The notes: generated from the sequence alone by a model not told the origin. 64,000 nucleotides of DNA from Macrobrachium rosenbergii (GCF_040412425.1 NC_089742.1:75827125-75891124), one strand, 5' to 3'; shown: positions 52,776 to 64,000, numbered from the stretch's first letter. Program-made: numbers and translations.

Positions 52776-53587
52776 TGGATATTAAATTTCCTCTTTTCTT
52801 CTGCTATCTTCCTTTTTTAGTAATAGATTCCATGGCCATATGAATATAAAATTTTCAATATTTAAGATTATAGTTCTCTGAAAAAGAAATTAACCATTAA
52901 TAGGTATACTGATCCGTAGTTTACTAAAAATGTATTTATTTCAACAACAAAGAAAATTTAAAAATCCATTAATATAATTAATTAATATAATAATTAATCC
53001 AATAATGTTAATTTAGTTTTAACAAGATGGCCTTCACTCGAAGGCATACGACCGCTGGCCACGTCTAAAAAATTAAAATAATTTTTATGTGCTTCAAATA
53101 AAAAAATTTTCAAGAGGGTAACGTGTCATAAAATTAAGATTTCTACAAATTTGTTCTCTATAAGATACTATACGACGCACCATACAGTTACAACAGCCAT
53201 CAAAGTTTTCAAAGTACTTCGGGCCCAAACAGTGCTTCAAATCGAAAAAAGTGCAGGGGTTAAAGTTGTAGGAAATTTGATTACCGACATGGAAAGTGTT
53301 TCCAGATTTGAGCTAGCTCTTATTGTGAAAAAGCTATTAACCAAATTGATTTTCAAAAATGCATGGGGTCACCCATGACCTTATTGCTGTGACCTTGATT
53401 TTGGTCCGATGACCTTGACCAACGAACATAGCCGAGATATTATACAGATGTATCTACATACCAAAAATGAACTTCCTATATCGAGGCATACAAACGTGAG
53501 AGCCCGAACAGACAGACAGACAGACAGGTACCTACTTCCGCTTCATGGTCGTCAGTTAAGGTTAGCACAAATAAATACACACAGGCG
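52776..53587. other. hAT non-coding part with possible inserted repeat
   Basis: AT-rich to about 53140. From about 53380 GACCTTGATTTTGGTCC and GACCTTGACCAACG followed by a (GACA)n stretch (53507-53527) resemble a dispersed invertebrate repeat. Its ends were not found. Confidence 0.35.
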
Positions 53588-54023
53588 CAGGGGCGTAACT
53601 AGCTCCAGAAAGTTTGGGACACAGGTGGGCAGCGTTAGGGCGGAGTTTGGGCACTGACACCCCCCTTCAAGAAAAATGTAGAAATCTGAACTCCTTTTTT
53701 CCAGATATACTTTTTTGGGAAACACAAAATTTGACACGCAGTTAACAGAAATAAAAACAAATAAATTTCATAATATCTTGTCACAGAATTGAAATACAAT
53801 GTCTTATATATAAATTCACTGCATGAATTTCATCTCATAAAAGAAAGTAAAAAAAATCACATATCAAGTTCATTCTGTAAAAGTAACCATGGATTTAAAA
53901 TTCCTCTGTCTTCGTAGTGTGTATTATATTTTGGGGACCAATGTATACTGTGTTCCCCCTCACTTCAAACTCTGGAGGGGGACGTTCCCACCCCACCGCC
54001 CCCGCCCCCGAGTTACGCCCATG
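53588..54023. mobile_element. MITE F (436 bp), hAT-like, inside the hAT transposon
   Basis: The left end CAGGGGCGTAACTAG and right end CGAGTTACGCCCATG are imperfect inverted repeats. The flanks CACAGGCG (53580-53587) and CACAGGAG (54024-54031) are an 8-bp duplication with one mismatch. Non-coding. Confidence 0.85.
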
Positions 54024-54101
54024 CACAGGAGTAATATATAATAAAGCTATAAAGCTGCACACGAACCCACACATTAAAACGATTCTCATCTAACACTGGC
54101 G

Positions 54102-54409
54102 CACCAGGTTGCCAATCTACTTTTAGACGAGACGGTTCATCTTTCTCTCCCTCGCTATACATCATACAAATCCATGTTCTGTACATGTACATGTACACGT
54201 TCCCTCCTCCCCGAGTTTGTATTCCTGTAATGCTAAATAAACCCATACGCTGTGATGTACCCATAGCGTTAGTAAATCCACTCCTTAAAATTCTACAGGG
54301 TTTTGAATAGTACGAGAAATTCTGCATTTTCGTGAAAGTCGTACCAAATGTGCTTACTACACCTAAAAGTACCAAAACTGGTACATTTGTACCAGGATTG
54401 GCAACCCTG
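54102..54409. mobile_element. MITE G (308 bp), hAT-like, inside the hAT transposon
   Basis: The ends CACCAGGTTGCCAATC and GATTGGCAACCCTG are inverted repeats (2-base indel). The flanks are an exact 8-bp duplication, CACTGGCG (54094-54101 and 54410-54417). A 163-codon - strand frame at 54013-54504 crosses it and is a shadow. Confidence 0.85.
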
Positions 54410-54417
54410 CACTGGCG

Positions 54418-54992
54418 GTAGTCATACAGACTAGACGAGAGTTGAACAACTAGGAACAAAACAGAACGAGTTTTATACAAGATGATTTGACGTTCATGAA
54501 ACACACGGTGTTGTCACGATACTTATGATAACTTGTGTGTCTCTATGTAGGCTACAAGGCAATCATAATTTAATGTTATGTCAATATAGTAAAACTGATC
54601 AAAGAAATCCTCAAAAATAATCTATAATCTAAATGACAATTTTAAAAATGTAAATGAAGTGAAAATAATCGAATTTAGATTTTAAATAATCTACGTCCGC
54701 AGTCCTAGCTAAGCCTAATCACAGAACTAAGAAATTGACAATATTATAAACTTAGTATGCATGCTCAGTCGTAAATTTCATCTTAATTATATTGTTTTTA
54801 AAATTATTTATGTTAATTATTTTATTTATTAAATATAAAGTATTTTGATTAAATTACATGCAGACTCTTGTGCTCACTACTTGATAAATTTGCTTAAAAA
54901 AAAAAAAATTTTTTAATGAGTCGATAGTGGGCCGCATCCAAACATTGAGTGGGCCGCAATGCGGCCCGCGGGCCGCAGGTTGGACATCCCTG
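54418..54992. other. hAT terminal non-coding region
   Basis: AT-rich DNA, then GGGCCGCATCC and GGGCCGCAATGCGGCCCGCG near the right terminus. Confidence 0.7.
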
Positions 54993-55227
54993 CCCTAAAG
55001 GGTTTTAATCCGGTATGTATCCACCCTTGCGGAATGTTTGGTACAATCCCGTTGGGGATCACCGTAAAAACATAAACAAAAGACTGTAAATCTATAAAGA
55101 TAATGACCCCCAAGAAATATTAGTCCTGGATAACGACCCGCGAAAACCCCTTGGGGGTCACTATCTAGGAACGATCCAATACCTTCTTTAAAATTTGTAT
55201 ACCTTCCATATTTATTTTGAAATATAT

Positions 55228-55700
55228 GGTTCAAGTTTATACATTCCTTGACTGATATTCATATTCTTACAAAAGCTCAGTTTCATAGTTATGGATTCGA
55301 TCAATTTTCTTTCAATTATGTTACTGGACAAACTATCTTTGTCATCACCTGTTCACTTGATGAAATGACCGTTTTCACTAACATGAACGAAAACTGTACT
55401 GTTCTTCTGTGCATATCTTATACATTTCGTACGCTGTTCGATTCTCTTTTCCAAGGATTTTCCAGTTTGATCACAGTAAAAGTTATCACATGACTTACAT
55501 GGGATTTAATATACGAATCCTTTAGTATTGTCGAGAGACTTCTTTGTGCGTGCTCGTTTCATAGTTTTATTGTTCTTAGGCGATAAATTAACACCAAAGT
55601 TCTTAATAAACAGGGAAGCTCTTTGAAATTATTAATAAAACGTATTACACGCTTGTTTTTTGTGTTGAAAATTTCTCTTGTTATATAAAATACCTCTCCC
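55228..55700 (-). pseudogene. Penelope-like element: GIY-YIG endonuclease remnant
   Basis: On - one frame shows a Lys-Asn-Phe-Gly-Val-Asn block, a linker, Ile-Pro-Cys-Lys-Ser-Cys, then Asn-Phe-Tyr-Cys-Asp-Gln-Thr-Gly-Lys-Ser-Leu. In Penelope elements the last block reads Phe-Tyr-Ile-Gly-Gln-Thr-Gly, so the second half of the GIY-YIG signature is changed here. It is followed by Val-His-Val, Gly-His, an Ile-Ile-Glu-Arg stretch and a C-terminal Glu-Ser, the likely catalytic Glu. Two in-frame stops interrupt it: TAA at 55506-55508 where Lys is usual, and TGA at 55353-55355 where Trp is usual. Upstream reverse transcriptase tail sequence (to about 55700) is frameshifted. Confidence 0.82.
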
Positions 55701-56136
55701 TGTTCTTAATACAGTGTCTAATAATGAATTATTTTAATTTTCTAATTATATCTATTTCATCCTAAATATACTCAGGGTTACATTATGTAATGCTTGTTAA
55801 ACATGAATGTGTAAACTTATACCTTTAGGCAGAAATATTGTTGGTGTTTCTGTACAAAAAATATTTAAAATTGTTACTTTTGTGTAGTTGACAATCCACA
55901 AAAGGTGCTACTGTTTCCATCGGGAATTTTTATTGATGGGTACAGCTCATTTAAATTACTCCCCCAAAAAAAAAAAAAAATTACATGTGGGTTCCATTAT
56001 TATTGTCAAGAATCATACTTCATTGCTATGTGCTCTCCACCATAGAAACTGACAGCTGAATGAGGTGTAATGGCGGCGGAGACAGGCAGAGGAACCCAGT
56101 AGTAATATCCCTGAGTGTTGATATGACTCAAGTTTT
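55701..56136. other. Unassigned AT-rich DNA
   Basis: May hold more decayed Penelope sequence; nothing certain. Confidence 0.3.
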
Positions 56137-56330
56137 TAGTTTTCTGTAAAAGAAAACTATTGACATGGCTATTTGTCTGTCCGTCCGCACTTTTTCTGTC
56201 CGCCTTCAGATCTTAAAACCAACTGAGGCTAGAGGGTGGGAAGTTGATCATCCACTCTCCAATCATCAAATATACCAAATTGCAGCCCTCTAGCCTCAGT
56301 ACTTTTTATTTTATTTAGGGTTAAATAAAC
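56137..56330 (+). repeat. Element A, copy 7 (3'-truncated)
   Basis: AGTTTTCTGTAAAAGAAAACT head and the central hairpin are present; the match stops after TTTATTTAGGGTTAAA. Confidence 0.9.
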
Positions 56331-56583
56331 CCGAACGGAATGTTTAAAATAATCTGCAGAGATCTATTCAGGGCGGTTTGTCCCTGCTCAGTCTGCCCCT
56401 TTTAAAACTGTCTATGTATATCTACATTTTTCCCCAGGGTATATTTCTCCGAATTTATTTCAAGTTAGTCAAATATATTTGAACTGAAACTCCTAATATT
56501 ATGAGAATGAGTAAATTCCATTGTGAATTAAGTTGTCTACCAGAGTTTAAGTGAAAGTCCCGAGGAAAGTGCCTATCAAGCTG

Positions 56584-56787
56584 GGATCTTTCCTAGACAG
56601 TGACCCGAAAGGGTTTTAACCCGGTATGTTTCCACCCTTGCAGCATGTTTAGTACAAGCCCGTTGGGGATTACCGTAAAAACACAAACAAAAGACTGTAA
56701 ATATCACAAAGATAATGACCCCAAGAAATATTACTCCTAGATAACGACCCCCGAAAACCCCTGGGGGTCACTAACTAGGAAAGATCC
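56584..56787. mobile_element. MITE E, copy 2 (204 bp, uninterrupted)
   Basis: The ends GGATCTTTCCTAGACAGTGA and TCACTAACTAGGAAAGATCC are inverted repeats. The flanks TCAAGCTG (56576-56583) and TCAAACTG (56788-56795) are an 8-bp duplication with one mismatch. The interior (CCCGTTGGGGATTACCGTAA) matches copy 1 throughout. This defines the empty state of copy 1. Confidence 0.94.
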
Positions 56788-56795
56788 TCAAACTG

Positions 56796-57195
56796 TAAAT
56801 GATTATATGGCCCAGCATCTAGGTTAAACTGATACACCGTAGAAATAAATGATAGGTTGTTATCTTCAAGTGTTCTGACCTTTGGCAAGTGAGATCAATT
56901 TCATTTCAGAACTGATGAATATTGCAGAGTTTGTTAAATTTAAAATGGTTGTGGCTTTACATTAATTCATTATTCTTTTTATTCTGAACGATGGTTGAAG
57001 TGAGAGAATTTACCGCAGCCTTTTATTTTGTCAGCTCCGACCGGATCCACATCCAGTGAATTAATGCAGTTCAACCGTTGCTCTTTCTTGATTTATTAAG
57101 TGAAGAAGTGACTGTGTAGCTTGAGGGTGTAGTGGGTATTGCATACAGTATGCCAACATGACTTGCTCTTTGAATGATTCCTCGTAAATTGAACT
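56796..57195. other. Unassigned DNA
   Basis: No feature was recognised. Confidence 0.3.
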
Positions 57196-57448
57196 CACTC
57201 TCCTATTGTTGGGTTTGAGAATATTTGACTTCTCTCCCATTGTGGAGAGGAGATTGCTGAATTTCACTCCTACTTGCTAGGAGAGATCTTGAACTTTCTT
57301 CCCATTTTTGGGCGAGAGGTTTGGCTGCATTTCCACCTCTGTCAGAGTTTGACGCTTGTCGATTTTTCCACCAGGTGAAGGGAAAGCATCGCCGATACAT
57401 CATCGAATTCTCTCTCCTTGTGGGCTGAGAAATTGTTGTGTGTGGGAC
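57196..57448. repeat. 35-bp degenerate minisatellite with hairpin units
   Basis: Units begin near 57196, 57231, 57267, 57299, 57333, 57368 and 57412 with a pattern like CTCTCCCATTGTGGAGAGG and an AATTT-type end. Several units contain their own inverted repeat. The opposite strand is open for 89 codons (57203-57472), which is probably a result of the period. Confidence 0.55.
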
Positions 57449-57983
57449 GAACATAATTCGGTGTCTGTCCATTGTTTGAGCGAAAATAGCACATAAGTCT
57501 ACACTTGTGAGCTTTGACTGATCTATCTTGGCTCCTGGACAGACTAGCTGCAGTCGGATTCCGTCGTCAGGGAGCAGTTTTTGCTGTTCTTACACAAGAG
57601 AGAAAGATGTTTCTTCGCCTTGATATCATATATTGAATTTGAAAATATGGGTTTAGGATACTTACTGAGAAACCTAAGAGTTTTACTCCTCTGACGCCAC
57701 CCTTTCCAAAAGAGGCAAGATTACACGGTGAAACTTATAAATGTAAGTGTTACAGGGCATATGAGTACTCGCGAATGATGTGTAATGTCAGATTTATATT
57801 AGTTACTTGACCTTTCTAATGAAAGAGGACTTTCCTTAAAGCACAGAAAGTAAGCAACAAGTAAATGGTAGAATAAGACAAACTCTTCCCTCACCAAAAC
57901 AACTTTCAGGTAGGATGCTGCACCCTCGGGTAGGCTGGGTTAGGGAAGACTAGTTGTGCTGAGTGTGTCGGTTCTGCTGCCCT

Positions 57984-57985
<2 letters not shown>
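57449..57985. other. Unassigned DNA
   Basis: No feature was recognised. Confidence 0.3.

Positions 57986-58046
<61 letters not shown>
57986..58046. repeat. (CT)n array
   Basis: About 60 bases of CT. Confidence 0.97.
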
Positions 58047-58049
<3 letters not shown>

Positions 58050-58689
58050 ATGTGTTTGTATGTGTGCCTAGAAGGCGAAGCAAAACATGTTTATAATCTA
58101 GTTTTTCAAAGCTCATTTCTCTTCGTTATCTCTGAGTCTCCCAACTCCTGTGCATCAACAACAATACTTTAACAGTCGGTTAAAAGAAATGACAAAAAAA
58201 AATTACTTAATTTTAGGGGAGCCCATTCTTGAATTTTAGGGTAGCCCATTCTTGCGTTATAGAAAATACAAGTCAAAAATAGTAAGATATAAAGGTGAAT
58301 TTTCTTCGTTGGCCATGTCAAGGGGAAAAACCATTAGTTCCTGTTCTTTGCTTTCGTTTTCCTCCGTACCTTGGTTATTAAGCAGCTTTTCTAGGAGCTT
58401 TCTGATGACCTCTTGGATCCTTCTGTCAAGATCCAACAAGCAGGAAGTTGTGATAAAGCACAGCATCTCATACAGTACTGGCTCCTGAAGAGCAAGAGCC
58501 CTTGCCAGCACAAGGCTGCTGAATCTAACACCATCTCATACCACGCATGTTTTGAAGACGGGAAAACGGCAACAACAGCGTAGTTAGTAAAGGTATTGTC
58601 CCGATACAGCCATACAGTTAAAAGTCCAAACATACAGCAAACCGGACATGGCATTGAAAGAACTGTAATGGAAGACAACACCACAACGA
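58047..58689. other. Unassigned DNA, possibly upstream part of the next remnant
   Basis: Both strands are open for about 80-105 codons near 58250-58700. No motif is clear. Confidence 0.3.
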
Positions 58690-58985
58690 GAAACGAAGTG
58701 GAAAACAAGTCCCACGTGGTATATACAAATTTAAATGCCCAGTAGGTACGTGCCAGTACCCACCCAAACCTGACTGGGATTTACAACCACATTACTACGC
58801 CGACGATTCCAGGCCCACGGAAACCAAGGAACAATCCACCAACACTTAGTTGGTCAACACGACCGTAAACCAACAAATAAGGAACAAATAGAAAATACGT
58901 CGATTTATTATACAAATCAGAATCGACACAACCTACTTATAGCATAAGCCGTTATAATTGCCAGATCGCAACCAGCATTAAATAT
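58690..58985 (+). pseudogene. Second Penelope-like GIY-YIG remnant, different family
   Basis: Blocks on + in three different frames: Ser-His-Val-Val-Tyr (58710-58724); Tyr-Lys-Phe-Lys-Cys-Pro-Val-Gly-Thr-Cys (58724-58753), the cysteine-containing entry to the domain; a decayed Tyr...Thr-Thr stretch near 58785; and, from about 58890, Asn-Thr-Ser-Ile, then Asn-Leu-Leu-Ile-Ala, stop, Ala-Val-Ile-Ile, Pro-Ala-Leu-Asn. The order fits the C-terminal endonuclease of Penelope-like elements, where the stop position (TAA, 58945-58947) would be the catalytic Glu (GAA). It is unlike the 55.2-kb copy in sequence. Confidence 0.55.
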
Positions 58986-59515
58986 AAAAAGTGGCACAAA
59001 TACGATCAAGGCAACATAGAACAGGGAGGCCGGATTTTGGACGGGAATGCCCGTGGGCCCTGATAACAACAGCCACACCGTACCCACATCCATAGGGAAC
59101 CCTGCTCCCCAAGCAGAAAGCAGGACTCTTCACAGTTTATGTATAACTATGATACATAAATAATAAAGAATTTGTTGTAAGCAAATATCCACCTTAGATT
59201 TGTGCTCAAATAATGAAAATCTTAGCATTGTAATTATATTTTAGAACTAGTTTTAAGCGGACTAAAGGAGTCATACGCCATATAAATATACCTGTATGTA
59301 ACATCATTGTAGTTCCCCTATACTCTTGAGAACGCTGAGCGATGCAGAGAATCAGTTGTTGAGTAAATGGAAGAATCGAGAAACTGGTGTTTGTTTTACT
59401 GACAAATAAGAAGAGAAGAAGCAGTACTCCTAAATAAAATAAAAAAAAAATAATGGAAAGTTGATAAATAATCAACAAGCAATAAAATAAAAAAATTTGA
59501 AGAAAACTTAAGAAA

Positions 59516-59518
<3 letters not shown>
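58986..59518. other. Unassigned DNA
   Basis: May include the 3' flank of the Penelope-like remnant. Nothing else was recognised. Confidence 0.3.
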
Positions 59519-60741
<1,223 letters not shown>

Positions 60742-60791
60742 GGGTATTGCTGAGTCGGGAAGTTGGGAAAACTCGCTTATGCAAATATTAG

Positions 60792-60837
<46 letters not shown>

Positions 60838-60876
60838 ATATTATATATATACATATACATAAACATATATATATAT

Positions 60877-60914
<38 letters not shown>

Positions 60915-61020
60915 ATATATATATATATTTATATATATATGTATATGTATATTATATATATGCTATATTATATACTTTATGCTGTTTTCTTTTATCACAC
61001 ACACAATTTTCTCTGCATTT
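60742..61020. repeat. (TA)n compound arrays
   Basis: TA 60795-60834 and an interrupted TA/CATA array at 60838-60965. Confidence 0.93.
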
Positions 61021-61028
61021 ACAATTAG

Positions 61029-61140
61029 TAACAGGACAATTTCACTACGAATGGATGGTATCTAGTGGAGATGTTTACTAAAAAAGTAACTTTTGAATAA
61101 ACAACTCCACTAGATATATATATTGAACGAGGTCCTGTTA
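61029..61140. repeat. Nested inverted repeat
   Basis: TAACAGGAC (61029-61037) pairs with GTCCTGTTA (61132-61140), and TCTAGTGGAG (61061-61070) with CTCCACTAGA (61105-61114). Confidence 0.75.
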
Positions 61141-61250
61141 GTATATATATATATATATATCACACACACAATGCATTAGTATATATATAACAGGATATAT
61201 ATATATATGTTTACTATACTTTTTTGAATATATATATATATATAATAATA

Positions 61251-61327
<77 letters not shown>

Positions 61328-61330
61328 TAT
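61141..61330. repeat. (TA)n compound array
   Basis: TA with CACACACACAATGC and other short interruptions. It includes small rearranged pieces of the adjoining hairpin (AACAGGATA, GTTTACTA-ACTTTTTTGAAT). Confidence 0.92.
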
Positions 61331-63091
61331 TCAGTATATGTGTATATGTATATCGTGGGTCTAACCTTTAAATAAAGAGGTGTAAGCATACAAGGCCCCT
61401 GGCAGATTCTCGTACTATCAGTTCAGGGTCCAAATAAGAGTACTATGCCCTACTTTACCACGGCTGTGGCCAGTCATGATCAACTGACCACCAGTTACCT
61501 AATTCACTGCTTAGATCAGCAAGGCGTGATGGAGTTTTCAGGGAACGGAAAATAATGAAGGAAACCAGAAATTAAACACTTAGAAGATTTCATGGTGAGA
61601 CCTTGCATAGAATGAATTCCACAAGAAAGATTAGTTATCAAATTTCTCACAAGCGAGTGGTTTAGGAACATGAAAATAAAGGAGGGCCCCAAAAATATGA
61701 ATGTGCGGCTAGAATTTTAATGTTTCAAAAGTACATAAGCGATGAACACAATATTAAGCGGGTTATAAAGTTACAAATGACAACAAATACTTAAAGTTTG
61801 AGCACATTGGGCTTGGAAGGTGAGGTAAAAGATGTTTAAGAATATAAAATAAATATGGGAGAACTAAAGCAGAAACACAACGACAAAATTTACAAGATGA
61901 TCCTCAATGAAATAATTAAACAACGTAAACACAGAATATCGTTTTGAATTGTACCTCAGATCAACAGAAATTCATCAATGCTGTCAACATTGCACCAAAC
62001 ATTGCATCAAGTGAATCAAGTAAATTGATTTCTGAAAGACATTTAGTGCTCCTGATAGAGGACATATTTACAAACAGTAACATATGGCTTACACTAATAG
62101 ATTATGACTGAATTTCTTCTACACTGAATGGATGGATGGTAGCAAGGGTAGCAAAAACTTAAAGGTGAACCTTCCTTGAAATGAAAAATGAATTGATTTT
62201 GCAATTTTACGTAAAAAAAAAAATTGGTTAAAAAAGTAGGAAAATAAATGAGTGAAGACTACTTAAATCAAGGCTTGCGCTAGCATTAGAATTAGGAATC
62301 TCTAACGAATTTGTTGGCATTATTCATTCACTTATTTGCAGTGAAAAAGAAGAAATGTTCCGAAAATGGCCCAGATCAATAGAGTGGGGAAAGTACTTAT
62401 AAATTTTACGAACATTAGAATAACTCGCTGCTAGTTTCAAACTCTTCCCACGGCTGACTTTCCCGCGATCATTTCTGTTGGATCTCCCTCTTATGTTCTC
62501 ACTAAAAGTTGATTGGATGCACTTTTATTTGAAATCGTTCTGATTCAGACTCACTGCCTACTAAAACTTCTCTGCTTCCCTCAAAGCAATATTCTCTTTC
62601 CCCAGTGTAATGGTCTCTTCAATTTCTTTTACATCTCTCGCTGGGTCTTACGCCGACTTTCTCAAAATTCCTCTTGTCAAAATTCTTTCTTTTGCCATTT
62701 GCAAAATAACGAAGGGTTTAAAGATATCCGTCTTCAAAAAGATTTTGCTTATCATCCCCATGAATGATGATGATCTGCACTGTTCTTATAAGATTTTTTC
62801 TTAATATAAGATTCATCACTTTATTTTGTTGTTTAAGAAACTGGTAAAATTTTTGTATACCATTATTACAAAATCTACATTCGTAATATCAGAGAATGCA
62901 TTTATTTACTTTTAAAAAACCAAAGAATATTAATGCAGCATTAATTGAATAATTATATTAATACAACATTAATTGAATAATCATACACGACTTGAATGTT
63001 GTTTCGAAAGTGGCTATGTCATGTGTTGATAGTTAGTAATCATATTAAGTAAAACAAAATTCTTCTTATATATGCCAAAGAAATAAAAATA

Positions 63092-63092
<1 letters not shown>
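61331..63092. other. Unassigned AT-rich DNA
   Basis: Frames of 64-84 codons at 62513-62804 on + have no recognisable domain. No repeat family was recognised. Confidence 0.3.

Positions 63093-63178
<86 letters not shown>
63093..63178. repeat. (TG)n-(AG)n compound microsatellite
   Basis: TG 63093-63136 and AG 63137-63177. Confidence 0.97.
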
Positions 63179-63180
<2 letters not shown>

Positions 63181-64000
63181 GAAATATGCTCGTGAATGAC
63201 TCTGAAACGCAGCTGGAGTGAGGCTTTGCATTAACAGACATTAAATCTTGCGATAGCTATTTGGTATGTAATCAAAAACCGTTACAATATCTTTGACTTT
63301 CACAAAATCATTACCACGTCTGAAACGAGATACAAATCTACAAGAAAAAGTTAGATTGCCCCATGATCCCGGACCAGATTTTTTTTAGAATAATTTCGTT
63401 CAAACCCTTCTTCAACAAGCTGAAAAGATTTCCTTCATCCATCATCACATAGAATTCGTAGATTAGTTCTTTGCCCTTTACATAGTTATCCAAAAGCGTT
63501 TCGATGAAGCTTTAGTCTGATTCTAGAAAATGACTCCAGTGTAGATAGGAATCAAAATTATTTGACTTCATTTTTGAGTATGGTTGATGTTTGGCGGCCT
63601 GAAAAATACTGAAAATGGAAATGAAATTTCTAACTTGTTGTTTTCTAAAAGAAATGCTAGGAGGCAGATTTCATCTGCATGTCATTTCTATGAAAACATA
63701 AGTGATTATCATAACCATTCTTTGTTGTTACGAACTTTAAATAAGACTTTAACATCAAGATTTCTACTCACATTAACTAATTCCTGTATGTGTTTCATTT
63801 CTTTCCCTCGTCTCTCTTGCTTCTGGGATTTTGAGCTCGCGTGCGGAGCCACTTGTTATGCTTATTACCCTAACAAATTAGTATAATTTCATGACATTTT
63901 CCGTCGCCAGGCTTTGTCGCGTTCTAGGAACACTTTAGTCACCTTAAAAGAAGTGCAAAGGAGAACGGTTTCACTTGTCAACCTTTCTCCACGAGATTAC
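63179..64000. other. Unassigned DNA with two weak open frames
   Basis: On - a stretch of about 55 codons (about 63343-63510) is open with globular-protein-like composition (Leu-Leu-Asp-Asn-Tyr-Val-Lys-Gly-Lys-Glu-Leu-Ile), bounded by stops. On + 63584-63886 is open for 100 codons. Neither has a known motif, and either could be an exon or chance. Confidence 0.25.

Larger units (their letters stand above)
50812..54992 (-). mobile_element. hAT transposon, 4.18 kb, nested in MITE E
   Basis: The terminal inverted repeat CAGGGATGTCCAACCT is exact at both ends, followed by GGGCCGCATTGC-type subterminal repeats. The exact 8-bp target duplication CCCTAAAG lies at 50804-50811 and 54993-55000. It carries a decayed transposase on -, at 51080-52775. 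The 5' side of the gene (52776-54992) is non-coding and hosts two further MITEs. Confidence 0.97.
50784..55177. mobile_element. MITE E, copy 1 (205 bp), split by a hAT transposon
   Basis: The ends GGATCTTGCCTAGATAGTGA and TCACTATCTAGGAACGATCC are inverted repeats. The exact 8-bp duplication AATACCTT flanks it (50776-50783 and 55178-55185). MITE sequence occupies 50784-50811 and 54993-55177. The hAT element fills the gap. An undisturbed copy is at 56584-56787. Confidence 0.95.

Noticed and set aside
53967..54504. 163-codon - strand frame inside the hAT element
   Set aside because: It runs through MITE G and its target duplications, so it cannot be an ancestral gene.
55248..55493. 81-codon + strand frame
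   Set aside because: Antisense shadow of the Penelope endonuclease remnant.
58257..58708. Overlapping - strand frames of 84 and 105 codons as genes
   Set aside because: No recognisable motif, and the adjoining + strand shows Penelope-like blocks, so these are probably shadows of a decayed element.

Overview
Eukaryotic, AT-rich, very repeat-dense DNA. The mix points to an arthropod, most likely a decapod crustacean: very long (TA)n, (CT)n/(GA)n and (CA)n arrays, tRNA-derived SINEs, a strongly folded short element present seven times, hAT MITEs, and RTE, Penelope, Ty3/Gypsy, Tc1 and hAT remnants. The taxonomic call is inference from repeat style only. No host protein-coding gene, rRNA or functional tRNA could be supported. 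The long frames made of Tyr-Ile, Arg-Glu, Leu-Ser or His-Thr are microsatellites read as codons.

Layout. 0-12 kb: a 60-bp hairpin-bearing minisatellite (15-790), a 0.67-kb inverted repeat that may carry a packaging-ATPase-like fragment (3607-4276), a Tc1-like transposon inserted in a TA array (8273-9644), and a 40-bp minisatellite (10876-11395). 12-32 kb: a hAT MITE family in three copies with 8-bp target duplications, five copies of the folded element (called A here), a 115-bp perfect palindrome inside one of them, a 200-bp foldback, the tail of an RTE retrotransposon (27.5-27.9 kb) and a tandemly duplicated SINE/GA/CT module (31.1-31.9 kb). 32-45.5 kb: a foldback-like element with long terminal inverted repeats (32.8-34.2 kb), a decayed non-LTR reverse transcriptase (35.0-35.8 kb), three full SINEs (two with clear target duplications), a Ty3/Gypsy RNase H remnant (42.9-43.4 kb) and an inverted repeat with a hammerhead-like motif in both arms (44.7-45.5 kb).

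45.5-64 kb: modular TA/GA arrays with repeated unique spacers (47.8-50.6 kb). Then the best-resolved structure of the window: a 4.18-kb decayed hAT transposon (50812-54992) with an exact 8-bp target duplication. It sits inside an older 205-bp MITE, which has its own 8-bp duplication, and it carries two further hAT-like MITEs. Two different Penelope-like GIY-YIG remnants (55.2 and 58.7 kb), a second copy of the 205-bp MITE (56.58 kb) and more TA arrays follow.

Every coding remnant is broken by stops or frameshifts, so the window reads as a graveyard of mobile elements in which insertion order can be partly reconstructed. By hand count about 5 kb (roughly 8%) is plain dinucleotide array; this is an estimate. 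No new multi-gene system was found. The most unusual items are the nested hAT chain, the 57-bp-arm perfect palindrome, the paired hammerhead-like motifs, and the recurrent structure of inverted repeats closing on or bounded by TA arrays.
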